This document shows positions 14,100-22,371 of a stretch of 38,858 bases of DNA, piece after piece. The stretch covers positions 1-38,858 of the forward strand of contig NZ_VKHP01000059.1 of the NCBI RefSeq assembly GCF_010811875.1, written 5' to 3'. Position 1 is the first letter of the stretch. The number at the start of each line of letters is the position of its first letter. The DNA is from Bradyrhizobium uaiense. Lineage in GTDB: Bacteria > Pseudomonadota > Alphaproteobacteria > Rhizobiales > Xanthobacteraceae. The notes under the pieces are model-generated. The model ran no database searches. It was not told the DNA's origin and saw nothing but the letters and a program-made list of their open reading frames with translations. The position numbers were made by a program, and so were the translations under genes.

Positions 14100-15537
14100 A
14101 CTGATCCGGACCACGGCGTTTCGGCTGACGCTGGTCTACCTGTTCCTGTTCGCGCTGTTTGCCGCCTCGCTGCTGGCCTATTTCGCATGGAACACGCGGC
14201 GGCTGATCACCGAGCAGATCACGACGACCGTCAACGTCGAGATCGGCGAGATCACCGCCATCTATAATCGCCGCGGCCTGCACGGCCTGCTGACCACCAT
14301 GGGCAATCGTGCGCTGCGGCCGGGCGCCAACCTCTATCTGTTGACGGCGCCGAACGGGCAGGCGCTGGCCGGCAATGTCGGCTCGCTGGCGCCTGGCGTG
14401 ATGAGCGTCCAGGGCTGGAGCGAGACCGCCTATCGCCGGATCGACGACCAGGACAAGACCGATCACCGCGCGCTGGTGCGGGTCGCCGAGATGGACAACG
14501 GCTTCCGCCTGCTGGTCGGGCGCGACCTCGAGGAACGGCGGCGGCTGTTCGGTATCGTCGCCAAGGCCGCGCAATGGTCGATCCTGGTCGTGATCGTGCT
14601 CGGGCTCGGCGGCGGCATCTTCGTCGCCCGCCGCGTGTTGCGCCGGATCGACGCCATGACCGGCACCACCAAGCGGATTATGGCGGGCGATCTGTCCGGC
14701 CGGCTGCCGGTCGGCCGCAGTGGCGACGAGCTCGACCGCCTCGCGGAAAATCTCAATGCCATGCTGGAGCGCATCGAGGCGCTGATGACGGGGCTGAAGG
14801 AGGTCTCCGACAACATCGCCCACGACCTCAAGACGCCGCTGACGCGGCTGCGCAACCGCGCCGAGGAGGCGCTGGCGCGGTCGGGCTCCGAGGCCGACTA
14901 TCGCGCGGCGCTGGAGCGGACGATCGAGGAATCCGACGGCTTGATCCGCACCTTCAACGCGCTGTTGATGATCGCGCGCGCCGAGTCCGGCCAGGCGCGC
15001 GGCAACATGGACGATTTCGACGGCGCCGACGTCGCCAACGGCATCCACGAACTGTACGAGCCGCTGGCCGAGGACGACGGTATGACGCTGCAGGTGAAGA
15101 CCGCGCCGGCGCCAATTCACGGCAACCGCGAATTGATCAGCCAGGCGGTCGCCAATCTGGTCGAGAATGCCATCAAATATGGCAAGCCCGACGCGGGCGT
15201 CGAGCCGATGAAGGCGGATGCGCGCGAGATCCTGATCGAGGCGCGGCGCGAGGGCGATCAGGTCCTGCTCAGCGTCACCGACCATGGTCCCGGTATCCCC
15301 GAGGGCGACCGCAAGCATGCGGTGGAGCGCTTCGTCCGGCTCGAGGCAAGCCGCACCTTACCCGGTTCCGGCCTCGGCCTCAGCCTGGCCTCGGCGGTAG
15401 CCACGCTCCATGGCGGCGAGCTCAGGCTCGCCGATGCCCATCCGGGGCTGGTGGCGACCCTGGTGCTGCCTGCGCGGGCGGGCGGCAGTGACAGGCTTGC
15501 GGCTCAAACGCAGGATGTGCCACAGAAGGCGGCATGA
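14083..15537 (+). CDS. Sensor histidine kinase partnered with the preceding regulator
   Basis: This is a 484-residue membrane kinase from GTG 14083, inside the end of the regulator gene. A first helix (LTLVYLFLFALFAASLLAYF) is followed by a short periplasmic domain to about residue 163, a second helix (WSILVVIVLGLGGGIFVA), and HAMP (RIDAMTGTTKRIMAGDLSGR). The phospho-acceptor His247 is in NIAHDLKTPLTRLR. The ATPase domain has NLVENAIKYG, DHGPGIPEGD and GSGLGLSLA. The last 20 residues (DRLAAQTQDVPQKAA) are a loose tail. Its stop overlaps the glnE start by four bases, which ties a sensor kinase to nitrogen control at the translation level. The signal is unknown. Confidence 0.9.
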   Translation: MTAFGKLIRTTAFRLTLVYLFLFALFAASLLAYFAWNTRRLITEQITTTVNVEIGEITAIYNRRGLHGLLTTMGNRALRPGANLYLLTAPNGQALAGNVGSLAPGVMSVQGWSETAYRRIDDQDKTDHRALVRVAEMDNGFRLLVGRDLEERRRLFGIVAKAAQWSILVVIVLGLGGGIFVARRVLRRIDAMTGTTKRIMAGDLSGRLPVGRSGDELDRLAENLNAMLERIEALMTGLKEVSDNIAHDLKTPLTRLRNRAEEALARSGSEADYRAALERTIEESDGLIRTFNALLMIARAESGQARGNMDDFDGADVANGIHELYEPLAEDDGMTLQVKTAPAPIHGNRELISQAVANLVENAIKYGKPDAGVEPMKADAREILIEARREGDQVLLSVTDHGPGIPEGDRKHAVERFVRLEASRTLPGSGLGLSLASAVATLHGGELRLADAHPGLVATLVLPARAGGSDRLAAQTQDVPQKAA

Positions 15538-18491
15538 ATGCCGCCGCGCCGGGAAACGCGGACCGACATCGTCTGGCCGCGCGGTTCGCGGACGGGCCGC
15601 ATGTCGCCGCTTCCTTATCCGCCGATCAGCGCCTGACCGACTGGTTCGCCGAACTCGAGCCGGCGCAATCGGCCGCGCTCGCAGCGTTGCTCGAGCATCC
15701 GTTCGCGCGGGACATCCTGCGCGGCATCGCCGAGTTCTCACCCTATCTGTTCGAGCTCGCACGCGCCGATGCCGCGCGGTTGATCCGGGTCCTGTCATGC
15801 GACCCGGAACAGCATCTTGCCGGCCTGATCGATACGACCTCGCGCGAGGTGCTCGCCGCCGGCAGCGAAGCCGACGCGATGGTTCTGCTTCGCCGCATGA
15901 AGGCGGAGGCCGCGCTGATGATCGCGCTGTGCGACATCGGCGGCGTCTGGCCGGTGATGCGGGTGACCGCGGCGCTGACCGACATTGCGGTGAATTCGGT
16001 GCAATCGGCGCTGCGCTATCTGTTCCGGCAGGAAGTCGCGCGCGGTCGCATGACCGCCGCCGACCCCGAACATCCCGAGATCGGCTCCGGTCTGATCGTG
16101 CTCGCGATGGGCAAGATGGGCGCGGGCGAACTGAACTATTCCAGCGATATCGACCTGATCGTGTTCTTCGATCGCACGGCCACCTCGCTCGCCGAGGACA
16201 TCGAGCCGCAGCCGTTCTTCGTGCGCGTCACCCAGGCGATGGCGCGGATGCTCCAGCAGCGCTCGGGCGAGGGTTACGTGTTCCGGGTCGATCTCAGGCT
16301 GCGCCCCGACCCGGCCTCGACCCAGGTCGCGATCTCGACCGACGCGGCCCTGCATTATTACGAGCGCGAGGGCCGCACCTGGGAGCGCGCCGCGATGATC
16401 AAGGCGCGGCCCTGCGCCGGCGATCCCAAGGCCGGCGACGCGCTGGTCGCCGAGCTCGCGCCGTTCGTCTGGCGCAAGCATTTGGACTTTGCCGCGCTGG
16501 CCGACGTCCACGACATGAAGCGGCAGATGCAGACCTTTCGTGGCCAGAGCGAGATCTCGGTCGAAGGCCACAACGTCAAGGTCGGCCGCGGCGGCATCCG
16601 CGAGATCGAGTTCTTCGCCCAGACCCAGCAGCTGATCGCCGGCGGCCGCCATCCGGAGTTGCGGGTGCGGCCGACGCTGGAGGCGCTCAATGTGCTCGCC
16701 GACAGCAACTGGATCACCTTTGAGGCGCGCGACGAGCTGACGACGGCCTATGAATTCCTGCGCCGGGTCGAGCATCGGCTGCAGATGATCGCCGACGAGC
16801 AGACCCATTCGTTGCCTGAAGCGCCCGAAGACGTCGAACGCTTTGCGCGTTTCTTCGGCTACGAGAATCGCGAGGCGTTCGCCAGGGACCTGCTTGGTCA
16901 GCTCAAGATCGTGCAGAACCACTACGGCAAGCTGTTCGAGGGCGACGATCCGACCGGCACCGCGAAGCTGCCGGATGTCAATTATGGTGCCGGGCCCGAA
17001 GACGCCCGCCTGATCGAGCATCTCGCCCATCTCGGCTTCAAGAAGCCGATCGCGGTTGCCGGCACCGTGCAGCAGTGGATCGAGGGCGATTATCGCGCGC
17101 TGCGCATGGAGGCGACGCGTGCGGCGTTCCTGGAATTCATTCCCGGCCTGATCGACGGCCTCGCGCATGCCGAGGAACCGGATGATGCGGTGACGGCGTT
17201 CGACCGTTTCCTCGGCGCGCTGCAGCGGGGCGCGCGGCTGATTTCGCTGCTCAGCCAGAACCGCGATCTCGTCGCGCTGGTGGCGCTGATCCTTGGTGCG
17301 GCGCCGCGGCTCGGCGACATGCTGGCGCGGAAGCCGCAGATCATGGACGGCCTGATCGACCCGCGCTTCTTCGGCGCGATGCCGGACAAGAAGGAGCTGT
17401 CGGATCGGCTTGCCGCCACGCTGCAGGATGCGTCGTCCTACGAGGATTTCCTCGATCGTCTCAGGCTGTTCGGCCAGGAGAGCCTGTTCCTGATCGGCAC
17501 GCGGATCCTGTCCGGTACGGTGTCGGCGCAGCACGCCAGTACGGCCTTTGCCGATGTCGCCGAGGGGATCGTGCACACCGTGCACGGCCTCGTCACCGAC
17601 CAGTTCGCCGCGCAGTACGGCCGGATCAAGGGGCAGGAGACCGCGATCGTCGCGATGGGCCGGCTCGGCAGCCGCGAGATGACGGCGTCCTCCGATCTCG
17701 ATCTGATCACGCTCTACGATTTCGACAGCGAGGCGCCGGACTCCGACGGCGAGCGCTCGCTGCACGGCGCGCAATATTTCGCGCGCTTCACCCAGCGCCT
17801 GATCAGCGCCTTCACGACCCGCACCAATTACGGCGTGCTCTACGAGGTCGACATGCGGCTGCGTCCTTCCGGACGCGCCGGTCCGGTCGCCTCGCGGATC
17901 GACGCGTTCGCCGACTACCAGGAGCGCGAGGCGTGGACCTGGGAACACATGGCGCTGACCCGCGCGCGGGTGATCTCGTCGTCGCCGGAGTTTCGCGAGA
18001 GGATCGAGGCGATCATCCGCAGCGTGCTGACGCGGCCGCGCGATGCGGCGTCGACCGCGGCCGACGTTGCCGACATGCGGCGCGCAATTGCGCTGGAGAA
18101 GGGCGAGGACGACGTGTGGGACCTCAAGCTCGCCGCCGGCGGGCTCGTCGACATTGATTTCATCGCGCAGTACCTCCAGCTCGCGCACGCGTCAGCGAAG
18201 CCGGAAATCCTCAGCGTCTCCACGCTGCAGGTGCTCGAGCATGCCGCCAAGCTCGGTCTGCTCGGCCAGTCCGAAGCCGAGATATTGCGCTCGGCGGCGC
18301 GGCTCTATCATGACCTGACGCAGATCCTGCGGCTGTGCGTCACCGGCAAGTTCAATCCGGAGACGGCGGGCGAGGACCTGCGGCGCGTGATGGCGCGCGC
18401 CGGCGACGCGCCGGATTTCTCCGCGCTGGAAGCGCGCCTGCGCGAGACGCAAGGCGAAGTGCGGCGGGTGTTCACCGCGATCGTGGGCTAA
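15534..18491 (+). CDS. glnE: Glutamine synthetase adenylyltransferase / adenylyl-removing enzyme GlnE
   Basis: The product has 985 residues, the full length for the family. It carries two nucleotidyltransferase domains. The N-terminal adenylyl-removing domain has GAGELNYSSDIDLIVFFD around residues 200-215. The C-terminal adenylyltransferase domain has GSREMTASSDLDLITLYDFD around 710-730, with VDMRLRPSGRAGP further on. Both keep the paired Asp residues that bind metal. A GlnD_UR_UTase-type helical region follows each domain (for example GGIREIEFFAQTQQL and GGLVDIDFIAQYLQLAHA). GlnE adenylylates glutamine synthetase when nitrogen is plentiful and removes AMP under nitrogen limitation, guided by PII proteins. 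ATG 15534 overlaps the kinase stop. A repeat-rich gap follows with no clear terminator. Confidence 0.96.
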   Translation: MNAAAPGNADRHRLAARFADGPHVAASLSADQRLTDWFAELEPAQSAALAALLEHPFARDILRGIAEFSPYLFELARADAARLIRVLSCDPEQHLAGLIDTTSREVLAAGSEADAMVLLRRMKAEAALMIALCDIGGVWPVMRVTAALTDIAVNSVQSALRYLFRQEVARGRMTAADPEHPEIGSGLIVLAMGKMGAGELNYSSDIDLIVFFDRTATSLAEDIEPQPFFVRVTQAMARMLQQRSGEGYVFRVDLRLRPDPASTQVAISTDAALHYYEREGRTWERAAMIKARPCAGDPKAGDALVAELAPFVWRKHLDFAALADVHDMKRQMQTFRGQSEISVEGHNVKVGRGGIREIEFFAQTQQLIAGGRHPELRVRPTLEALNVLADSNWITFEARDELTTAYEFLRRVEHRLQMIADEQTHSLPEAPEDVERFARFFGYENREAFARDLLGQLKIVQNHYGKLFEGDDPTGTAKLPDVNYGAGPEDARLIEHLAHLGFKKPIAVAGTVQQWIEGDYRALRMEATRAAFLEFIPGLIDGLAHAEEPDDAVTAFDRFLGALQRGARLISLLSQNRDLVALVALILGAAPRLGDMLARKPQIMDGLIDPRFFGAMPDKKELSDRLAATLQDASSYEDFLDRLRLFGQESLFLIGTRILSGTVSAQHASTAFADVAEGIVHTVHGLVTDQFAAQYGRIKGQETAIVAMGRLGSREMTASSDLDLITLYDFDSEAPDSDGERSLHGAQYFARFTQRLISAFTTRTNYGVLYEVDMRLRPSGRAGPVASRIDAFADYQEREAWTWEHMALTRARVISSSPEFRERIEAIIRSVLTRPRDAASTAADVADMRRAIALEKGEDDVWDLKLAAGGLVDIDFIAQYLQLAHASAKPEILSVSTLQVLEHAAKLGLLGQSEAEILRSAARLYHDLTQILRLCVTGKFNPETAGEDLRRVMARAGDAPDFSALEARLRETQGEVRRVFTAIVG

Positions 18492-18517
18492 TTTAGGGCC
18501 AAACAGTGTTGGATCCG

Positions 18518-18608
18518 TCATCCCCGCGCAATGGCTTCGCCATTGTCGCTGGAGGTGCGAGCCTTGTGGCGCAGTTGCGCCGTTGGGCGAGCCTCGAAGG
18601 ATGCACGG
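18518..18608. repeat. Dispersed repeat after glnE
   Basis: CAATGGC TTC GCCATTG (18529-18545) is a perfect hairpin, and GGCGCA GT TGCGCC (18568-18581) is another. They are flanked by GGTGCGAGCC and GGCGAGCCTCGAAGGATGC, which I recall as the ends of a repeat very common in Bradyrhizobium. It may end glnE transcription by its hairpins. Confidence 0.6.
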
Positions 18609-18633
18609 TCACCTGCCGGCCCACGCCGATCGG

Positions 18634-18894
18634 TTAGATGAAATCTTCCGACGGCGCCCGTTGCGGCTCGAAGTTTTCAATGAAAATGCGGACCATCGCA
18701 CCGAGCAGGAAACATCCTTGCAGCGCGACAGCGCAGGAAATGAACGCGACAATCCCCGTCGCCAAACCGTCGGCGTATCCAACAACAAAGGCCACTGGAA
18801 CAAGGAGGAGGATCGCGGGGAGGCATACATAGACCCGGAAGTAGCGCCCAAGCAGCAATCCGCAAATGCTACTCGCCAGAACGATCCCCAACAT
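18634..18894 (-). CDS. Small membrane protein, 86 aa, unknown function
   Basis: The start is ATG 18894 with AAGGGA upstream on the minus strand. The frame is open to 18963 but those residues look random. The product is a helical membrane protein: MLGIVLASSICGLLLGRYFR, VYVCLPAILLLVPVAFVVGY, and GIVAFISCAVALQGCFLLGA, then a short charged tail with IENFEPQRAPSEDF. Three membrane helices are likely. Similar orphan proteins are frequent in Bradyrhizobium (from memory), without a known role. It stands alone between repeats. Confidence 0.7.
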   Translation of the reverse strand: MLGIVLASSICGLLLGRYFRVYVCLPAILLLVPVAFVVGYADGLATGIVAFISCAVALQGCFLLGAMVRIFIENFEPQRAPSEDFI

Positions 18895-19209
18895 GGCGCT
18901 TCCCTTGACGTCCTTTCGATCGGAGCGGAGGCCCCGGTTATCCGGGGCACATGCCAGCATCATGCCAAAGCGTTCAATTCCGGTAAAGTACTGGCTCGTT
19001 CGGCCTGGGCGCCGTGGGCGGGAGCAGGCCGGCGGAGCGCGTGGGGCGGGGGCGTCAAGAGGTAGTTTGATACTCTGTTGCGTTGTTTCTCGCGTCTGAG
19101 CACGCCATTTCGCCCCGGCGGCTTGGCCGCGGAGTGCTGGAACATCGCTTCATTCAACGCTAACGCTCCGGCTTTCCGGGGGCAGGCTCGATCTTCAGGC
19201 TTTGGGCGA
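18895..19209. other. Intergenic, no gene supported
   Basis: About 315 bases separate the small membrane gene from the end of the methyltransferase gene. Short frames exist, including a minus-strand one at 18960-19157, but composition and starts do not support them. A GC-rich G-run patch lies at 19035-19060. I see no terminator with a T run. Confidence 0.4.
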
Positions 19210-20076
19210 TCACTCTCTCGCCGCGTGGGTATCGTACCAACCGGGCGGCGGGAACTGCGTTGCCGGATTCACGTAATGTTTGGAGCCCTTGAGGCGAAAC
19301 ACCTTCTCTTGAATCCTGCCGACCATGTTGAACATGCTTTTTCGGCCACCACCGAACAGTCCGAGGTCTCCATTGATCGCATATCCGCGAAATATGTTCT
19401 TGTAGGCTTCGATAGCTTCGAGCGCGCTGAACCATGTACCCGGCAATTCATCTCCGAAAAGACCGCTGCTTCCGGTCTTGAACCGCCAATCAACAAACTT
19501 TCCTTCCTTCGGAACTGCTGGACATTTCTGCATGGAGACGAGTGACTGATCCAGTATCTTGTATTTCCGGTATCCCAGTTTTTCAAAGGTCTCGAACTCT
19601 TCGATGAGCTTTTTCCAACTCGTCTTGTCGGATTCGATGGATACGAATTCTGGCAGTTCACGAAGGCCCTCAAGCGACGCCAACGCCTCGAGGTCATTAC
19701 CTTCAATATCGATCTTGCAATATCGCGGGACGCCGTGCTCGTTCAGAATGTCCGCTAGTTTGGCGGCGGGTATGGTCAACGTCCGTCCCTTACCTGCACC
19801 AAAGCTCTTGTTGCGTTCGGACCACTCCGGATTGGTTGTTCCCCACTCCGAAACGCGATCGTCGACATAAAACTTGACGTTTCCGGGCGAATTCGAAACC
19901 GCAACGTTGATCACAGTCAGAGCGCCCGAACTGACGTGCTCCGAAAAGCGCTTGCTGATGGACTCGCAGAATTCCGGCATCGCCTCTATGGCGACGACGC
20001 GAAATCCTTTTTTCAGATAGAATTCGGTGTCCTCACCCTTGTGAGCGCCCACGTCGTAGATCAGAGTCTTATCCAT
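19210..20076 (-). CDS. FkbM-family SAM-dependent methyltransferase
   Basis: The product has 288 residues from ATG 20076, with AAGGA upstream; the frame is open further but lacks coding character. The start MDKTLIYDVGAHKGEDTEF holds the SAM-binding glycine loop (Asp8, Gly10, Gly14), followed by an acidic residue at the end of strand 2 (VVAIEAMPEF, Glu31). CKIDIEGNDLEAL at about 120-132 is the FkbM signature. Family members methylate sugars or peptides, often on polysaccharides, lipids or secondary metabolites. The C-terminal 100 residues have an extra aromatic-rich part (FFGD-type SSGLFGDELPGTWFS) beyond the core domain. GC content is visibly lower than in the surrounding genes, which suggests transfer. 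It lies 103 bases behind the glycosidase-like gene on the same strand, so the two may share a transcript and a substrate. Confidence 0.8.
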   Translation of the reverse strand: MDKTLIYDVGAHKGEDTEFYLKKGFRVVAIEAMPEFCESISKRFSEHVSSGALTVINVAVSNSPGNVKFYVDDRVSEWGTTNPEWSERNKSFGAGKGRTLTIPAAKLADILNEHGVPRYCKIDIEGNDLEALASLEGLRELPEFVSIESDKTSWKKLIEEFETFEKLGYRKYKILDQSLVSMQKCPAVPKEGKFVDWRFKTGSSGLFGDELPGTWFSALEAIEAYKNIFRGYAINGDLGLFGGGRKSMFNMVGRIQEKVFRLKGSKHYVNPATQFPPPGWYDTHAARE

Positions 20077-20179
20077 GGCTGGTCCTTCGCGCCTCATCGC
20101 GTCGATATCGACGTGTCTGCTCTTGCGTGCGTTTCGGAGCCAAGCAGACGCCGTCGACGGCAATGTGGCGGTCCTGAAA

Positions 20180-21721
20180 CTAGAACGTGAAGAAGTGGCC
20201 GGAGTGCAATCCCGCATCGTGAGCGCTCGCGGAACTTCCGTCCCCCGAATGGCCGAAGGCTGCGTCGTGCCCTGCGGCCATGCGGGCGTCGTTCGCGAGC
20301 GCGGTCAACCTGCCGTGAGCCGCGTCCCCGTCTGCCGTGAAGCTGCCCATGCTCGCGGAATTTGCGTCAGCATGGGCCTGGAGAGCAGGGCCGTTGTCAG
20401 TAATGCCATCCATGTGCGCGAGGGCGGTCGGATTGGCTACGCCCGGCGCGAAGTTGAAATGAAAGGTATCTCTCGTCGTCTCGACTGCCGCGGTGCTTTG
20501 GGCCGCGGCGACTTCAGCGGCGGCCGGTTGGTTGGCGTTCGCGGAGCTGTCGCCGGCCGCGTGGCTGTCCAATGAGCTCGACGCCACGGTTGAGGCCGAT
20601 CCGGATACGGGTGGGTCGCCAAAATGCTTCGCCCATGCAGCTGCCTCGAGCGGCTTATCGTCGGTGGAACTTGTGAAGCCGTATGATCCGCCGGAGTTCG
20701 AATCCCAGATGTTCACGAAGCTGACCTTAACCCCCGACTGAACCAGCGTGTCCGAAAGCCAGTTCACGAATGTCGGATTGTCTGTGAGACCCGCGCCGTC
20801 ATGCGTATTGCCAGCACCCGTCTCAGCAATGGCAAACGGCTTTCCTGCCGATTTGGCGAGATCGATCAGTTGCTGAAGCGTCGTCGCGTGGCCGTCGCTG
20901 CCGTCGAGCGACCATTGGTTGGAAGCCGGGTAGGTATAGTAATGCTGGAGGTTCACCGGATCTGACGCCCACTGCTGAACGCTGGAGTCGTAGACCGGCT
21001 TGGACGAGTCGAGGACTTGCCCGCTCTTGTCCCAGTCATACAGGTGGGTCGGCGAGCCGTATGGAAAGACGTCGCCGTAGACATCGGCGGCGATGATATC
21101 GACATACTGGTCTCCGGGGTAGGCAGTCTCGATGACATTGCCAGCGTGGCTGTAGTTCGTCACGCTAGGATTCCACGCCACCTCGATGTTCACGCCCGCC
21201 GCCGCGCCCGCGGCGTGCAAGACGGTGTAGATGTGCTGGAACGCCGCCACCCAATCGGCGCGCGTCGCGGCGTCGTCGCCAGCGTAGGAGGGCATGGTAT
21301 CAATATTCATCTCCCAGCCAGGTCGCCAAATCTGCGTTGTGAAGCCTTTGTCGGCCCAGGCCTTGACCATGTTCGTCAGCACCGAATCGTACGCGCCGGC
21401 CGCGAAGTTCTTGTAGAACTGATCAGGGGTTCCCGCGCCCGATGCCGTCGAACTCATCGGCAGCCCGATCACCGGCGTGACCCCATCGAGTACGGGCGAC
21501 TGCGCCATCGAGGCTGCATTCCAGCTCGATTGACCAACCCAATCCGAGATCGGCAGGCGCTCGTCGCCATACTGATCGAGGAATTGCGGCTTGGATTTCA
21601 TGACGGTTGAGAAAGCGTTGAAGCTTGTCTCGAAGCTCGCCTCCTCATTTGAATCAAAATAGTTCGGGTTCCCGACAAAGACTCCGAGAGGGAACGGCGT
21701 TGCGCCCGTGCTATCACTCAT
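20180..21721 (-). CDS. GH26-like (clan GH-A) glycoside hydrolase with a C-terminal secretion-like tail
   Basis: The product has 513 residues. Residues 5-370 look like a TIM-barrel glycosidase of the beta-mannanase (GH26) kind. IWRPGWEMN supplies the likely acid/base Glu137, with Asn next but one as in clan GH-A, and FAIAETGAG the likely nucleophile Glu300. Aromatic residues such as WNPSVTNY, DVYGDVFPYG and NIWDSNSGG are fitting for sugar binding. There is no Sec or Tat signal at the N-terminus (MSDSTGATPFPLGVF). From about residue 372 comes a low-complexity tail of Ala, Ser, Asp, Gly and His, with FHFNFAPG, ending GHFFTF. Such tails with terminal aromatics fit type I secretion substrates, which would explain the missing signal peptide. 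Substrate and family number are inference. It lies upstream of the FkbM gene. Confidence 0.7.
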   Translation of the reverse strand: MSDSTGATPFPLGVFVGNPNYFDSNEEASFETSFNAFSTVMKSKPQFLDQYGDERLPISDWVGQSSWNAASMAQSPVLDGVTPVIGLPMSSTASGAGTPDQFYKNFAAGAYDSVLTNMVKAWADKGFTTQIWRPGWEMNIDTMPSYAGDDAATRADWVAAFQHIYTVLHAAGAAAGVNIEVAWNPSVTNYSHAGNVIETAYPGDQYVDIIAADVYGDVFPYGSPTHLYDWDKSGQVLDSSKPVYDSSVQQWASDPVNLQHYYTYPASNQWSLDGSDGHATTLQQLIDLAKSAGKPFAIAETGAGNTHDGAGLTDNPTFVNWLSDTLVQSGVKVSFVNIWDSNSGGSYGFTSSTDDKPLEAAAWAKHFGDPPVSGSASTVASSSLDSHAAGDSSANANQPAAAEVAAAQSTAAVETTRDTFHFNFAPGVANPTALAHMDGITDNGPALQAHADANSASMGSFTADGDAAHGRLTALANDARMAAGHDAAFGHSGDGSSASAHDAGLHSGHFFTF

Positions 21722-22149
21722 CGCGTCGTGCTCTTGCTCTGCTTTTTGTTTCAGCGATGGTCTAAGTGGTCATTGCGAACTAATCGTGTCGTCACTCGAC
21801 ACCTGACCGCCGCGAATCTGCCACGCATCCGGCGAGCTGCGACGATGCCGATGCAAAAAAGGTCCTCAGCGATACATCGCGAATCGGGTGTGAGCCGGGA
21901 ACAGCGCTCGTCCGATGCACTGGTGTGCCTGCAGCGCGTGCGTGAACTCGATCTCATCATCATGCCCCGAGCGCAGTGGTGCCGGGCCACAACAGGGCGG
22001 GATGCTGCGTCATGGTGACGAGAGGCCGGCTTGCGACAGTCTTGCTGTCGCAGCATTGAAGACCTGAACTTCTATGGCCTGACAATGCCGTACCGGGACC
22101 AATCGTGCTGAGACCCGGACGTGTCTTCCCGCTCTGCAGCTTCCGGTAG
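21722..22149. other. Intergenic region between the glycosidase gene and the fds operon
   Basis: This stretch of about 430 bases must hold the promoter of the glycosidase gene (minus strand, right of 21721) and the end of the fds operon. A minus-strand frame at 21751-22056 is Arg/Cys-rich and not believable. One clear hairpin lies at 22032-22052. I see no RNA gene. Confidence 0.4.
22032..22052. terminator. Hairpin downstream of fdsD
   Basis: TGCGACAG (22032-22039) pairs perfectly with CTGTCGCA (22045-22052) across a five-base loop. It lies about 100 bases after the fdsD stop in the direction of transcription. There is no T run on either side, so if it ends the operon it does so as an RNA-stabilising 3' hairpin rather than a standard terminator. 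Confidence 0.35.
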
Positions 22150-22371
22150 CTACGCCTGCAGCCTCAGCTTCTCCAGCGCGTCGCGGACGTTTGCGTCGAG
22201 CCCGCTACCGCCGGCGTCGAGATGAGCAAATATCTGCTTGCGCATCCGCGGATCCCAGAACTTCCAGATGTGCTCGGAAATGCCCTGCACGGCGCGGTCG
22301 CGGCCCTGGCTGTGGAAGAACTTTCCGATCTGGTTCGCCATATAGACCAGTTTGTCAGGCGACGACGACAT
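22150..22371 (-). CDS. fdsD: Formate dehydrogenase delta subunit FdsD
   Basis: The product has 73 residues from ATG 22371, starting MSSSPDKLVYMANQIGKFF. The motifs VYMANQIGKFFHSQG, ISEHIWKFWDPRMR and LHPLV-equivalent LDANVRDALEKL are those of FdsD. The family is small and cytoplasmic, needed for a fully active or stable Mo-formate dehydrogenase, though its exact job is unsettled. The start lies 17 bases inside the end of fdhD, so translation is coupled. It is last of fdsGBA-fdhD-fdsD. Confidence 0.9.
   Translation of the reverse strand: MSSSPDKLVYMANQIGKFFHSQGRDRAVQGISEHIWKFWDPRMRKQIFAHLDAGGSGLDANVRDALEKLRLQA

Noticed and set aside
15795..18188. A 797-codon open frame antisense to glnE
   Set aside because: It is an Arg/His/Asp-rich shadow typical of the complementary strand of a high-GC gene, without any domain, while glnE is fully recognisable.
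18960..19157. Minus-strand frame of 65 codons between the small membrane gene and the FkbM gene
   Set aside because: The first 30 residues look faintly protein-like but the rest is Pro/Ala/Arg-rich over a G-run, and no ribosome-binding site is seen.
21751..22056. Minus-strand frame of 101 codons before the glycosidase gene
   Set aside because: It is Arg/Cys/His-rich, has no recognisable motif, and covers the expected promoter region.
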